Origin: an uncultured Oscillospiraceae bacterium
GTDB lineage: Bacteria; Bacillota; Clostridia; Oscillospirales; Ruminococcaceae
NCBI GenBank assembly: GCA_934446355.1
Contig: CAKSEC010000005.1
Coordinates: forward strand, 1 to 64,000
DNA length: 64,000 nt
Direction: 5' to 3'
Positions within the stretch are counted from its first letter, which is position 1. The number at the start of each line of letters is the position of its first letter. Positions 32,721 through 40,196 of the stretch are shown piece by piece. The position numbers were made by a program, and so were the translations under genes. The notes beneath the pieces are model-generated. The model was not told the origin of the DNA. It was given only the letters and a program-made list of their open reading frames with translations, and did not search any database.

Positions 32721-33803
32721 TCATAGCTTGGCTTTTCTGAATGATCTGTACCCCACTGCGCTTCCCAGTAACAGCAACGCCGTCCAGAGCATCATGGCGT
32801 AAAGCTCTATCCCGCAGACGGGCAGGGTGTTTCTCGATACTGTGAGCCAGTAGCCCGGACGGCTCATAAGCAGCGACGTCGGGGTCAGGCAGTAAATATA
32901 CGGTGAGCAGATCTCAGGCTTGATAAATGCAGGCAGCAGCATGACTAACGTCAGCGATAGCGAAACAAGTAACTGCATTATACCGCCTTTTTTCCCGCAG
33001 CAGCAGAAGCCCAGAAGCGAAAACACCGCACTCAGAAGCAGCGTCAGAAGATAATTAAGCGCAAAATGTCCTCCAACGCTTACGCTGAACCACGGGAACA
33101 TCTGGATAGGTATTTCAGGTACTGCAGCCGGCGCTGAAAGCAGAACAAAGCAGGGGCACTGCACAAAAAATCCCGCGCAGCACAGCGGGAACAATACCGC
33201 CTGAAACCCAACAGAAATGATGACCGAAGCCGCCGCCTTTACCGCACGGATACGCCGTCCGGTGCGGGTGGAATACACCACGGCAGCCGTACCCGCAGCC
33301 GCTTCATGGCCGCATATTCTTGATGTGATAAGCAGCGCAAAAATCATAGATTCCATAGCCGAAAGCCACAAGTACCCCGACAGCATTGAAAACAGTTCAC
33401 TGCCGCCGTTGACTGCGTTAAGTTCGCTGTTCGCCCGCATTTCTTCAAGTCTTTTTGAGAATGCGGGCGCTGAAAGTTCGGCGATATTCAGGGCGAAGCT
33501 TTCGTCAATGCCGAACGCATTGCCCGTGCTTATCGAGATCATAAGCTGTCCTGCGCTTTCAGGCGGGACGGCTCTTTCGGCGTAAGAATAGGCGATATCA
33601 CGCTTTTCGTCCGTAATCGACTGAGCGACCTGCGCTGTCATATATTGCGTTCCGGCTTCTGCGACAAGTTCGGCTTCCTGCATTATTATGCGGTTTGCGG
33701 AATCGCTGCTGAGCATGATCAGATTTGCGGCGGCGCAGAGCGCCAGTACAATGTATACGAACGGTGTTTCAAGCTGTTTTTTCAGCTCATATAATACCAG
33801 CAT
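32721..33803 (-). CDS. ABC-2-type transporter permease
   Basis: 360 residues with an N-terminal helix (TPFVYIVLALCAAANLIML), an extracellular segment, and about five C-terminal helices. Together with its downstream neighbour it probably makes the membrane part of one exporter. ATG 33801-33803 follows GGAGGACAAAA; the frame extends far upstream inside the ATPase gene but without a start signal. It overlaps the ATPase gene by 17 bases. Confidence 0.78.
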   Translation of the reverse strand: MLVLYELKKQLETPFVYIVLALCAAANLIMLSSDSANRIIMQEAELVAEAGTQYMTAQVAQSITDEKRDIAYSYAERAVPPESAGQLMISISTGNAFGIDESFALNIAELSAPAFSKRLEEMRANSELNAVNGGSELFSMLSGYLWLSAMESMIFALLITSRICGHEAAAGTAAVVYSTRTGRRIRAVKAAASVIISVGFQAVLFPLCCAGFFVQCPCFVLLSAPAAVPEIPIQMFPWFSVSVGGHFALNYLLTLLLSAVFSLLGFCCCGKKGGIMQLLVSLSLTLVMLLPAFIKPEICSPYIYCLTPTSLLMSRPGYWLTVSRNTLPVCGIELYAMMLWTALLLLGSAVGYRSFRKAKL

Positions 33804-34665
33804 TTTTGTCCTCCGCGTCACGATAGAGGTACAGAAAAACGTCCTCCAGTCCTGCGTTCTTTTGCGGGAAGCCCTCGCTGCAATCGCCGATGAATCTGAG
33901 GAACGCCCTGCCGCCCTCGAACCGCTCTGACAGAACGAAATGCTTCTGCGGGAAGTCTGCCGCTTCATCGGCGGGAATTTCGGCTTCAAAGACCTTGCCA
34001 GCAAGTCTGCCGCAAACCTCTGCTACAGGCTCGTTGCAGTAGATCCTGCCGTTTTGCAGCATGATTATGCGGTTCGCAATACTTTCAACATCTGAAACTA
34101 TATGTGTTGAAAGAATTACGATCCTGTCCTTTGAAAGACCGGCGAGAATATTTCTGAACCGCACACGCTCCTTGGGGTCGAGCCCCGCCGTCGGCTCGTC
34201 AAGCAGCAGCACTTTCGGGTCGTTCAGCAGAGCAGCTGCAATACCCACACGCTGTATCATGCCGCCGGAGAACTTTTTCATCTTTACGCCGCCGACGTCA
34301 GAAAGAGCGACCAGTTCCAGAAGCATTTTCACACGCTGGGCTGCGGCGGCGTGCGGGATACCTTTCAGTGCGGAAAGATACATAAGATACGCTGTCGGGG
34401 TGTAGTTTCTGTAATACCCGAACTGCTGCGGCAGATAGCCTATCACATCACGGTATTTTTCGTCCAGCGCAGCAATGCTTTCGCCGTTCCACGTCACAAT
34501 ACCGGAAGAAGCAAAATGCAGCGTTGCAAGCAGCTTTATCAGCGTGGTTTTACCCGCTCCGTTTGGTGCGAGCAGTCCGTATACGCCGTTTTCAAAATCA
34601 ATGCTGATATCATCGAGAACGGTTTTCTTACCATATTTCATTGTAACATTCTTAACGGACAGCAT
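33787..34665 (-). CDS. ABC transporter ATP-binding protein
   Basis: 292 residues with Walker A APNGAGKTT, signature FSGGMIQRVGIA, Walker B VLLLDEPTAGLD and switch His in ILSTHIVSDVE, plus a C-terminal segment of about 70 residues typical of bacitracin/lantibiotic-export ATPases. GGAGG precedes the start. It would drive the two ABC-2 permeases downstream. It overlaps the upstream membrane-protein gene by 14 bases and the downstream permease by 17, so the operon is tightly packed. Confidence 0.9.
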   Translation of the reverse strand: MLSVKNVTMKYGKKTVLDDISIDFENGVYGLLAPNGAGKTTLIKLLATLHFASSGIVTWNGESIAALDEKYRDVIGYLPQQFGYYRNYTPTAYLMYLSALKGIPHAAAAQRVKMLLELVALSDVGGVKMKKFSGGMIQRVGIAAALLNDPKVLLLDEPTAGLDPKERVRFRNILAGLSKDRIVILSTHIVSDVESIANRIIMLQNGRIYCNEPVAEVCGRLAGKVFEAEIPADEAADFPQKHFVLSERFEGGRAFLRFIGDCSEGFPQKNAGLEDVFLYLYRDAEDKNAGII

Positions 34666-35401
34666 AGCCAGACCTCCTGTTTATTTTGTTCAGCACGGAC
34701 TGGAACGTTATTAAGAGCACTGCGCCGAGTACCGCATACGCCGAAGCGGGTATGCTTTTCAGCAGCGAATCATACCACGGGAATACTGACAAAACAGCGC
34801 ATACCGCCATGACTGCCGCCGGTATAATGCAGCCCCTTGCACCGAATCGAAGCAGCGACAGAATCATCAGCAGCGCAAAAAGAAACAGCGACGAAAAAGA
34901 AACGGCGAGAAGTCCCGCAAAGTCCGCTTCAGAGCGCACGGATACAACGAGCACCGCACCTGTATTTACTATCATGCAGAAAATACCGCAGAGGAACATT
35001 CTGAATGCGCAAAGATGAAGCGCAGTATATCGACAGGTCATTTTCACCTCAATGCTGCCCTCGGTGCGCTCTTTAATATAGGACAGCAGGAAAAAGACGA
35101 AGAACACGAGCGGTGAAAAAGCGAAAACCAGTCCATAAATACTGATATTTGTCCCGATCACGCCCGCCGGCATTCCGCCCAGCAGAGCAATTAATATACC
35201 TGCAATCGCCGCAGTAACTGCAGCGGCGTCGTATATCCCGTAGAATATGTTTTTCAGCCCAAGCCCGAAAAGCATATCACGCATGAATTCCGCAAAGCCC
35301 GTTCGCTTCTGTGGTATTGCGCAGCGGATCATGGCTTCTGCTTCGCAGCGCCGCTGTTCGGCAGCGTCAATTTTCTGCCAGAGCTGTTCGTTATAGTTCA
35401 C
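34652..35401 (-). CDS. Membrane protein following an ECF sigma factor (candidate anti-sigma factor)
   Basis: 249 residues that I do not recognise by family: a charged cytoplasmic N-terminus of about 55 residues (QLWQKIDAAEQRRCEAEAMI), then six membrane helices. It overlaps the sigma gene by four bases (ATGA) and lies in front of the ABC transporter. ECF sigma factors are very often followed by a membrane-bound anti-sigma with a short cytoplasmic N-terminal domain, so that role is inferred. A transporter subunit is the alternative. Confidence 0.6.
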   Translation of the reverse strand: MNYNEQLWQKIDAAEQRRCEAEAMIRCAIPQKRTGFAEFMRDMLFGLGLKNIFYGIYDAAAVTAAIAGILIALLGGMPAGVIGTNISIYGLVFAFSPLVFFVFFLLSYIKERTEGSIEVKMTCRYTALHLCAFRMFLCGIFCMIVNTGAVLVVSVRSEADFAGLLAVSFSSLFLFALLMILSLLRFGARGCIIPAAVMAVCAVLSVFPWYDSLLKSIPASAYAVLGAVLLITFQSVLNKINRRSGYAVR

Positions 35402-35907
35402 AGCAGGCCCTCCTTTTCAAGCAGCTTTTTCAGCTTTGAACGTGTCCGGTGTATTCTCACCCTGACGTTCACCTCGGATATTTGCAGCCGTTTCGCTATT
35501 TCCTTTGCTGGGATACCGCACACGGCGAACAGGTAGAAGCAGTCGCCGTCGGTCTGCCGGAGTTCTTCCACACGCTCGAAAATGCGCTGTTCGTGCTCGG
35601 TGCGCAGGTATATCGCCTCTGGTGTATCACTGTCTGCAAGTTCTTCGGGGAGTTCGGTGAGCCGCCGGTTTTTTCGCAGTTCGTCTATCGCACGGTTCTT
35701 TATCAGAGTGAAAAAATACGTCTTGAAGCTGAACTCAGGGCGGTATTTGTCCCGAAATACCCACAGCTTCACAAAGCAGTCCTGCACTATGTCCTGCGCC
35801 AGTGCATGATCCTTTACTATCGACTCGGCAAAGTGCTCTGCGGGCGTTCTCCAGCGGGAAACAAGCTGTTCAAGGGCGGCGTTATCCCCTAGCTGTATAC
35901 GCTTCAT
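35398..35907 (-). CDS. ECF-type RNA polymerase sigma factor
   Basis: 169 residues with sigma region 2 (QDIVQDCFVKLWVFRDKYRPEF, KTYFFTLIKNRAIDELRKNR) and region 4 (CGIPAKEIAKRLQISEVNVRVRIHRTRSKLKKLLE). ATG 35905-35907 is the only usual start; the in-frame codons just upstream (ESDIEL) look like family sequence but have no ATG, GTG or TTG before a stop. It heads an operon with a membrane protein and an ABC-2 exporter. A promoter with ECF features lies 55-80 bases upstream, suggesting it activates itself, as in cell-envelope stress or antimicrobial-peptide responses. Confidence 0.9.
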   Translation of the reverse strand: MKRIQLGDNAALEQLVSRWRTPAEHFAESIVKDHALAQDIVQDCFVKLWVFRDKYRPEFSFKTYFFTLIKNRAIDELRKNRRLTELPEELADSDTPEAIYLRTEHEQRIFERVEELRQTDGDCFYLFAVCGIPAKEIAKRLQISEVNVRVRIHRTRSKLKKLLEKEGLL

Positions 35908-35960
35908 CAGTTCGATATCGCTTTCCAGAACATCACCCGCTTTCCCTTTTCATTATCTTG

Positions 35961-35986
35961 AACGTATGAAAAACAAAAATGTTACA
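35961..35986 (-). promoter_or_regulatory. ECF-type promoter upstream of the sigma gene
   Basis: Read leftwards: TGTAAC (35981-35986), 16-base T-rich spacer, CGTT (35961-35964). TGTAAC with a CG-starting -10 is the pattern recognised by Bacillus sigma-X/M/W-like factors and differs from the vegetative promoters elsewhere in the window. Confidence 0.6.
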
Positions 35987-36002
35987 GTATTCGTTATAAA
36001 TC

Positions 36003-36039
36003 AAGCCGCCGCAGTTATTTTTCTGCAGCGGCTTTTTCT
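36003..36039. terminator. Terminator hairpin
   Basis: AAGCCGCCGCAG (36003-36014) pairs with CTGCAGCGGCTT (36023-36034) with one bulge, followed by T on the plus strand. It separates the sigma promoter from the AKR/DUF1893 remnant. Confidence 0.6.
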
Positions 36040-36066
36040 ATGCTCTGAGAATTTCGCTCAGTCAGA

Positions 36067-36297
36067 TCAGCTGTTAGCTTTCATTATTTCTATCTGCGCT
36101 TTAAGTGCGGAATATCCGGCTTTGATGTCGCTGATATCTGCGACTGCTTTTTCCATCGGACATATGTCGGTGCCGCTGCGGTTGATTATCCTTTCGGTCA
36201 GGACATCGCAGGTGCAGGGGATACCGTGGGCTTCAAGAAAAGCCTTTCCTGCTTCGGACATCGTTTTCCCGTGAACGCAGACTATCCGGGTAGTTGC
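36067..36297 (-). pseudogene. C-terminal half of a DUF1893-like protein
   Basis: About 75 codons without their own start: RIVCVHGKTMSEAGKAFLEA, then HGIPCTCDVLTERIINR and SGTDICPMEKAVADI. The MS..A...LE..GI and NR.GT..CPME.AV pattern fits the C-terminal half of DUF1893 (TM1506-like) proteins. The N-terminal half is absent and the sequence is joined out of frame to an aldo/keto reductase fragment near 36295. Function of the family is unknown to me. Confidence 0.55.
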
Positions 36298-36637
36298 CTG
36301 CACCCTGAGCGTGCATAAGGTAAAAGTCAAAATAATCCACGCCGCACCATTTCAGCTGATTCTCAAAGAACGGCCGTATATCCTCCTGCTTGCTGAAATA
36401 GCTGTCTGTAAGCTTGTTGGTCAGTATGTAGCTTTCACTAGGATAGCGGCTTGTAAGGCAGGAACGTATCGCAGTTTCGCTCTGCCCGCCGATATATCCG
36501 TGGGCGGTGTCAAAGTAGTTGAAGCCCTCTTCAATGAAGCGGTCTATCATTTTGCAGAACTGCGGCTCATCGACTTTGCCGTCTGTCATCGGCAGACGCA
36601 TACAGCCGAATGCAAGCTTTTTCTTTACGTTGTCCAT
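36233..36637 (-). pseudogene. N-terminal fragment of an aldo/keto reductase
   Basis: 134 codons from ATG 36635-36637. They hold the first part of a ferredoxin-type AKR: LAFGCMRLPM, the tetrad Asp and Tyr (YFDTAHGY), the Lys (ILTNKL) and the His (YLMHAQGAG). The family is normally about 350-380 residues. At 36300 the sequence changes to unrelated residues (SLRSRENDVRSRKGFS) because it has been joined to a DUF1893-like gene in another frame. The barrel cannot form completely, so it should be inactive. Confidence 0.75.
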
Positions 36638-36694
36638 GGTGAACCACCTTAATATTCTGTGTATCGTCCCATTCGCTGTGATGAGTGTGATTAT

Positions 36695-36723
36695 ATTATA
36701 GCACGGCCGCTCAAAAATGTAAA
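36695..36723 (-). promoter_or_regulatory. Promoter of the AKR fragment (twin 1)
   Basis: Read leftwards: TTTACA (36718-36723), 17-bp spacer starting TTTTTGA, TATAAT (36695-36700). Its flanks (CTGCCG before, TGC before the -10) match the promoter at 37489-37517. Confidence 0.7.
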
Positions 36724-36765
36724 GCCGGCAGCTGTGCCAACTCACTGCATTTTTCTTATAATCGG

Positions 36766-37446
36766 TCAGATGTGAGAAGCCTTGAGAATTTCAAGCTGTT
36801 CCACGACTTCTTCTGTTAATTCTGCCTGAAACAGCGCGAGATTTTCCTTTATCACCTCTTCGCTCATATCCCACCATTGAAGCTTCTCCAGCCTGTCCAC
36901 AAGACTTTCGCCGCAGCGCATTCGCAGCACTCTGGCAGGATTGCCTACGACTATGGAATATGGCGGAACGTCTTTGGTCACAACGCTTCCTGCGCCTATT
37001 ACTGCGCCGTTTCCCACGGCGACCCCTCTGAGTATTATCGCATTCGAGCCTATCCGGACGTCGTGTCCGGTCGCGCATTTTTCTGACGCTGACCTCCAGT
37101 TGCCGTTCCCACCCATGTTCCATTTGGGATAAACGATAAAGCTGTGGGTCGTGATGTGATCGAGGTCATGTGTGTTTCCGCCGATACTGACGTTCCACGA
37201 AATAGAGTTGAATTTGCCGATGGCTGCATTTTTTATTACGGTATTCGCTCCGGTGTACGAAAATCGTCCCATGCTTGAATATACTATCTGGTTATTGCGT
37301 TCCAGCTTGATATGGTCTGCTAAGCTGCTGTGTTCCACACGAGTGTGCTTATCAATAAATACATTCTGACCTATCACAGAATCAATGATCTCTGCTTCGT
37401 CGGTAATTTCTGCTGTTTTTGCCACCCTTGAAATATTATCCGTCAT
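36766..37446 (-). CDS. Left-handed beta-helix O-acyltransferase (CatB/XAT-like)
   Basis: 226 residues with hexapeptide repeats over most of the length (VIGQNVFIDKHTRVE, IGKFNSISWNVSIGG, VRIGSNAIILRGVAVGNGAVIGAGSVVTKDVPPYSIVVGNPARVL). The catalytic His fits in GGNTHDLDHITTH. Such enzymes acetylate hydroxyls of sugars, antibiotics or cell-surface polymers using acetyl-CoA. It stands alone between two promoters of nearly the same sequence and has only a weak ribosome site (AAGAGAAAAAGC). Confidence 0.85.
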   Translation of the reverse strand: MTDNISRVAKTAEITDEAEIIDSVIGQNVFIDKHTRVEHSSLADHIKLERNNQIVYSSMGRFSYTGANTVIKNAAIGKFNSISWNVSIGGNTHDLDHITTHSFIVYPKWNMGGNGNWRSASEKCATGHDVRIGSNAIILRGVAVGNGAVIGAGSVVTKDVPPYSIVVGNPARVLRMRCGESLVDRLEKLQWWDMSEEVIKENLALFQAELTEEVVEQLEILKASHI

Positions 37447-37488
37447 TGCTTTTTCTCTTTTTTATGACTGAGGTATTTTCTTGATTTG

Positions 37489-37517
37489 ATTATAGCATGA
37501 TAATTCAAAAATGTAAA
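37489..37517 (-). promoter_or_regulatory. Promoter of the acyltransferase (twin 2)
   Basis: Read leftwards: TTTACA (37512-37517), 17-bp spacer starting TTTTTGA, TATAAT (37489-37494), with the same CTGCCG and TGC flanks as the promoter at 36695-36723. Confidence 0.7.
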
Positions 37518-37557
37518 GGCGGCAGTTTTACTGAATAAAGAAAACTCCCCATGTTAC

Positions 37558-37586
37558 TTGATTTTTCCCCCGACTTGTTATATAAT
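37558..37586 (+). promoter_or_regulatory. Promoter of the RNA methyltransferase unit
   Basis: TTGATT (37558-37563), 17-bp spacer, TATAAT (37581-37586). The leader that follows has an AAAGCCG/CGGCTTT hairpin and a small ORF. Confidence 0.7.
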
Positions 37587-37674
37587 AGGATTGCAGAGGG
37601 AAAGCCGCAGATGTTGGGCGTGTACGGCTTTCAGCAACGGGAGCGGTAATTGCTCTTAGAATACGAGGAGGCTT

Positions 37675-37734
37675 ATGGCGGAATACAGTAACGCACTGGC
37701 GAAGATACGCAGCTGCCTCAGAATGGACAAGTGA
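37675..37734 (+). CDS. 19-codon ORF before the RNA methyltransferase
   Basis: ATG with GAGGAGG four bases upstream, encoding MAEYSNALAKIRSCLRMDK. Its stop TGA overlaps a possible GTG start of the next gene (GTGA) and lies five bases before the preferred ATG. The methyltransferase itself has no good ribosome site, so this ORF may exist to couple translation. It may also be the relic of a longer gene. Confidence 0.4.
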   Translation: MAEYSNALAKIRSCLRMDK

Positions 37735-37739
37735 CAAAT

Positions 37740-38570
37740 ATGCCTGAATTTATTGAGATAGACAGCCTTTCTGCGCCGGGCTGCGAGGTATTCACACAGC
37801 TTACCGAGGCGCAGCTTAGAAACAGGCTGGAGCCTGAAAAGGGAATATTCATAGCCGAAAGCCCCAAGGTCATTGCAATGGCGATCGACAGGGGGCTTGA
37901 ACTGGTGTCGATACTTACGGAAAAACGCTGCCTTGACGGCTGCGCAGCCGATATCATCAGCCGCTGCGGGGATATTCCGGTGTATCTTGCGCCGCCTGAG
38001 CTTCTTGAAAAGATGACAGGCTACCGGCTCAACAGGGGAGTGCTGTGCGCAGTCAGACGGCCAAAGCCCCTGAATGCGCAGGAGATATGCCGCAATGCGC
38101 ACCGCATAGCCGTGCTAGAAAACATCGTCGATACCACGAACATCGGCGCAGTGTTCCGTTCGGCGGCGGCTCTAGGAATGGACGCCGTGCTGATAACTCC
38201 GTCCTGCTGCGACCCTTTGCTTCGCCGTGCGGTGCGGGTGAGCATGGGCACGGTGCTTGCCGTGCCGTGGGCGGTCATAGGCAATTCTCCGGAGGACTGG
38301 CCGGACAGGGGACTGCAGCTTCTGAATGAGTGGGGATTCCGCACGGCGGCGATGGCGCTCAGCGACCGTTCCGTGGGCATAGACGACCCGCGGCTTGCGG
38401 CGGAGGAGCGGCTCGCAGTGATACTCGGCACAGAAGGCGACGGGCTGTCCGAAAACACGATAGCGCAGTGCGACTATACCGTGAAGATACCGATGTCGCA
38501 CGGGGTGGATTCGCTTAATGTTGCAGCCGCTGGAGCGGTGGCGTTCTGGCAGCTGAGATGGAATAAATAA
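37740..38570 (+). CDS. TrmH/SpoU-family RNA methyltransferase
   Basis: 276 residues. The N-terminal region (EVFTQLTEAQLRNRLEPEKG, FIAESPKVI) is the substrate-binding part; the C-terminal SPOUT domain has the knot motifs IVDTTNIGAVFRSAAALGMD, ILGTEGDGLSE and IPMSHGVDSLNVAAAGAVAFW. It transfers methyl from S-adenosylmethionine to a ribose 2'-OH in rRNA or tRNA. Start at ATG 37740 is chosen; GTG 37731 would add three residues. The CMD-family gene follows 19 bases later. Confidence 0.9.
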   Translation: MPEFIEIDSLSAPGCEVFTQLTEAQLRNRLEPEKGIFIAESPKVIAMAIDRGLELVSILTEKRCLDGCAADIISRCGDIPVYLAPPELLEKMTGYRLNRGVLCAVRRPKPLNAQEICRNAHRIAVLENIVDTTNIGAVFRSAAALGMDAVLITPSCCDPLLRRAVRVSMGTVLAVPWAVIGNSPEDWPDRGLQLLNEWGFRTAAMALSDRSVGIDDPRLAAEERLAVILGTEGDGLSENTIAQCDYTVKIPMSHGVDSLNVAAAGAVAFWQLRWNK

Positions 38571-38589
38571 TTATATGGAGGCAAATAAA

Positions 38590-38916
38590 ATGGCAGTAAA
38601 ACAGACTGCAGGCAGAGATCAGCTCGGAGAGTTTGCTCCGAAATTCGCAGAACTGAATGACGATGTGCTTTTCGGAGAGGTATGGAGCAGGGAGGACAAG
38701 CTTTCGCTGCGTGACCGTTCGCTGGTCACAGTGACTGCGCTGATGGCTCAGGGACTTGTTGATTCCTCGTTCAAGTATCATCTGATATCTGCGAAGAACA
38801 ACGGTATCACGCGCACTGAAATAGCCGAGATACTCACCCACGCAGCGTTCTATGCAGGTTGGCCTAAGGCGTGGGCTGCGTTCAAGATGGCAAAAGAGGT
38901 ATGGGACGAGGAATAA
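38590..38916 (+). CDS. Carboxymuconolactone decarboxylase-family protein
   Basis: 108 residues, all helical, with the family core SLRDRSLVTVTALMAQG and ISAKNNGITRTEIAEILTHAAFYAGWPKAWAAF. Unlike AhpD, there is no CxxC, and His85-like in THAAFYAGWP is kept, so it resembles the gamma-carboxymuconolactone decarboxylase side of the family. ATG 38590 has GGAGG seven to ten bases upstream; the ATG at 38575 overlaps that ribosome site. Often found with cupins and flavodoxins in stress clusters; the reaction here is unknown. Confidence 0.85.
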   Translation: MAVKQTAGRDQLGEFAPKFAELNDDVLFGEVWSREDKLSLRDRSLVTVTALMAQGLVDSSFKYHLISAKNNGITRTEIAEILTHAAFYAGWPKAWAAFKMAKEVWDEE

Positions 38917-38942
38917 GCCGGTTGGCTGTTCCCACAAATAAT

Positions 38943-38978
38943 AAAGCCGAGAAACGCGTGATAGGGTTTCCCGGCTTT
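38943..38978. terminator. Terminator between convergent genes
   Basis: AAAGCCGAGAAAC (38943-38955) pairs with GTTTCCCGGCTTT (38966-38978), with T-rich sequence on either side. Confidence 0.75.
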
Positions 38979-38995
38979 GTTTGTTCGGTTCAGAA

Positions 38996-39631
38996 TTACT
39001 TGAACAGCTTTGCGAACATGAGCGCAAACTGTACGTTTCCGAATACATAGAGTGCGCCGTTTTCTACGGCTTCTTCAACAGTAAGCTTACCGTCGGCGAT
39101 AGCGAGCGCATTCTCTACGGAGATAGCTGCTTCGATATCCTTTTCGATGTAGTCATACGGTGCAACGGATACGACGCCGTTTTTGATCTCAATGTACATA
39201 TGTGCCTCGAAAGAACCGTAAAGCTTGATATCAACGGCAGCCTTGCCCTCGGATACTATATCCTTGGCAGCGGCTGTGTCGATCTTCTTGTAGATCTTTG
39301 CAACGATATCGTCTACTGTGATGGGCTTGGGCTTCTTGACTGCGCGCTTCTTGGGTGCGGGCTCAGCCTTTGCAGCGGACTTCTTTGCAGCGGGCTTTGC
39401 GGCAGCCTTCGCAGCGGGCTTTTCAGCAGCCTTTGCGGCAGGCTTTTTCGCGGCGGGCTTCTTGGCTTCGGTCTTGGGAGCTTGTGCAGGAGCAGCCTTT
39501 ACTTCGGCGGCCTTGGGCTTTTCAGCTTCTGCCGGCTTTACTGCTTTAACCTCAGCGTTCTTTGCAGCCTTAACAGCGGCTTCTTCCTTAACGATAGTCT
39601 TGGTTGTTGTGTTCTTCTTAGGTCTAGGCAT
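38996..39631 (-). CDS. H1-like Lys/Ala/Pro-rich tail fused to an SCP2-like domain
   Basis: 211 residues. Residues 1 to about 105 are low-complexity, basic and histone-H1-like (repeats of AAKPAAKK, KPAAKAAEK, PAPKKRAVKKPKP). The last 105 residues form a compact domain (VDDIVAKIYKKIDTAAAKDI, GKAAVDIKLYGSFEAHMYIE, ENALAIADGKLTVEEAVENGALYVFGNV) with the SCP2 sterol-carrier-like pattern. A basic tail of this kind should bind DNA or RNA, so a nucleoid role is inferred; the SCP2-like part might bind a lipid or mediate oligomers. AAAGGAA precedes ATG 39629-39631. Confidence 0.75.
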   Translation of the reverse strand: MPRPKKNTTTKTIVKEEAAVKAAKNAEVKAVKPAEAEKPKAAEVKAAPAQAPKTEAKKPAAKKPAAKAAEKPAAKAAAKPAAKKSAAKAEPAPKKRAVKKPKPITVDDIVAKIYKKIDTAAAKDIVSEGKAAVDIKLYGSFEAHMYIEIKNGVVSVAPYDYIEKDIEAAISVENALAIADGKLTVEEAVENGALYVFGNVQFALMFAKLFK

Positions 39632-39763
39632 AGTCTTAATTCCTTTCAAAAATCCCATGACACGTCTGCAAAACGCATACCTGCCATTCTTTGATTCTAT
39701 AATAACATATTTGCGCCGTTTTTGCAACAGTTTTTGAAAAAAATTTTGAATATGCCTGAATAA

Positions 39764-40096
39764 TTATGCGGTAATGGTATTTCTTACTAATGGCTCGCCG
39801 GTATGAGCAGGCGTGTTTTTCTGCACATGGTCTGCGCAGTAAACCGCCCTGAACAGCTCTATGACGGCGTTTTTCAGGAACACCAGCGCAGCCAGTATTA
39901 GCAGGCTGCACACCGGTACGCATAACGCTTCGGCAAGACCTGCGCCGAAAATATTGCAGGAAAGGAAAAGGTATATCGCGTTCAATAGCGCCGCCCCGAC
40001 AGCGAGCCACGATATTGCACGGTCGAGCTCCCTGCGAAGTCCGCGTATGGGTAAATTGCTTCTTATTGCGCTCAGTTCATAATTATTGTGTTTCAT
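39764..40096 (-). CDS. Small membrane protein of unknown function
   Basis: 110 residues, not recognised. Two membrane helices (ISWLAVGAALLNAIYLFL and ALCVPVCSLLILAALVFL) with short basic ends (SNLPIRGLRRELDR). ATG 40094-40096 has GAGGAG eight bases upstream; the earlier in-frame ATG is too close to it. A TATAAT box at 40120-40125 on this strand suggests its own promoter. Nothing nearby suggests a role. Confidence 0.65.
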   Translation of the reverse strand: MKHNNYELSAIRSNLPIRGLRRELDRAISWLAVGAALLNAIYLFLSCNIFGAGLAEALCVPVCSLLILAALVFLKNAVIELFRAVYCADHVQKNTPAHTGEPLVRNTITA

Positions 40097-40130
40097 GTTC
40101 ATCACTCCTCGTAATGTATTATAACACAAT

Positions 40131-40167
40131 AAAAAAAGAAAACTGCGTCTATATAGACGCAGTTTTC
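40131..40167 (-). terminator. Terminator of the CBM2-GH5 lipoprotein gene
   Basis: A 30-bp perfect palindrome at 40138-40167 (arm GAAAACTGCGTCTAT), followed leftwards by seven T (40131-40137). Confidence 0.9.
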
Positions 40168-40196
40168 GCAGAGTGTTATTTGTTTGGTTTTCGCCG

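Noticed and set aside
38981..39694. Gly/Leu/Cys-rich 237-codon frame opposite the H1-like gene
   Set aside because: It is an antisense product of the Ala/Lys repeats; the minus-strand gene has a good ribosome site and a recognisable domain.
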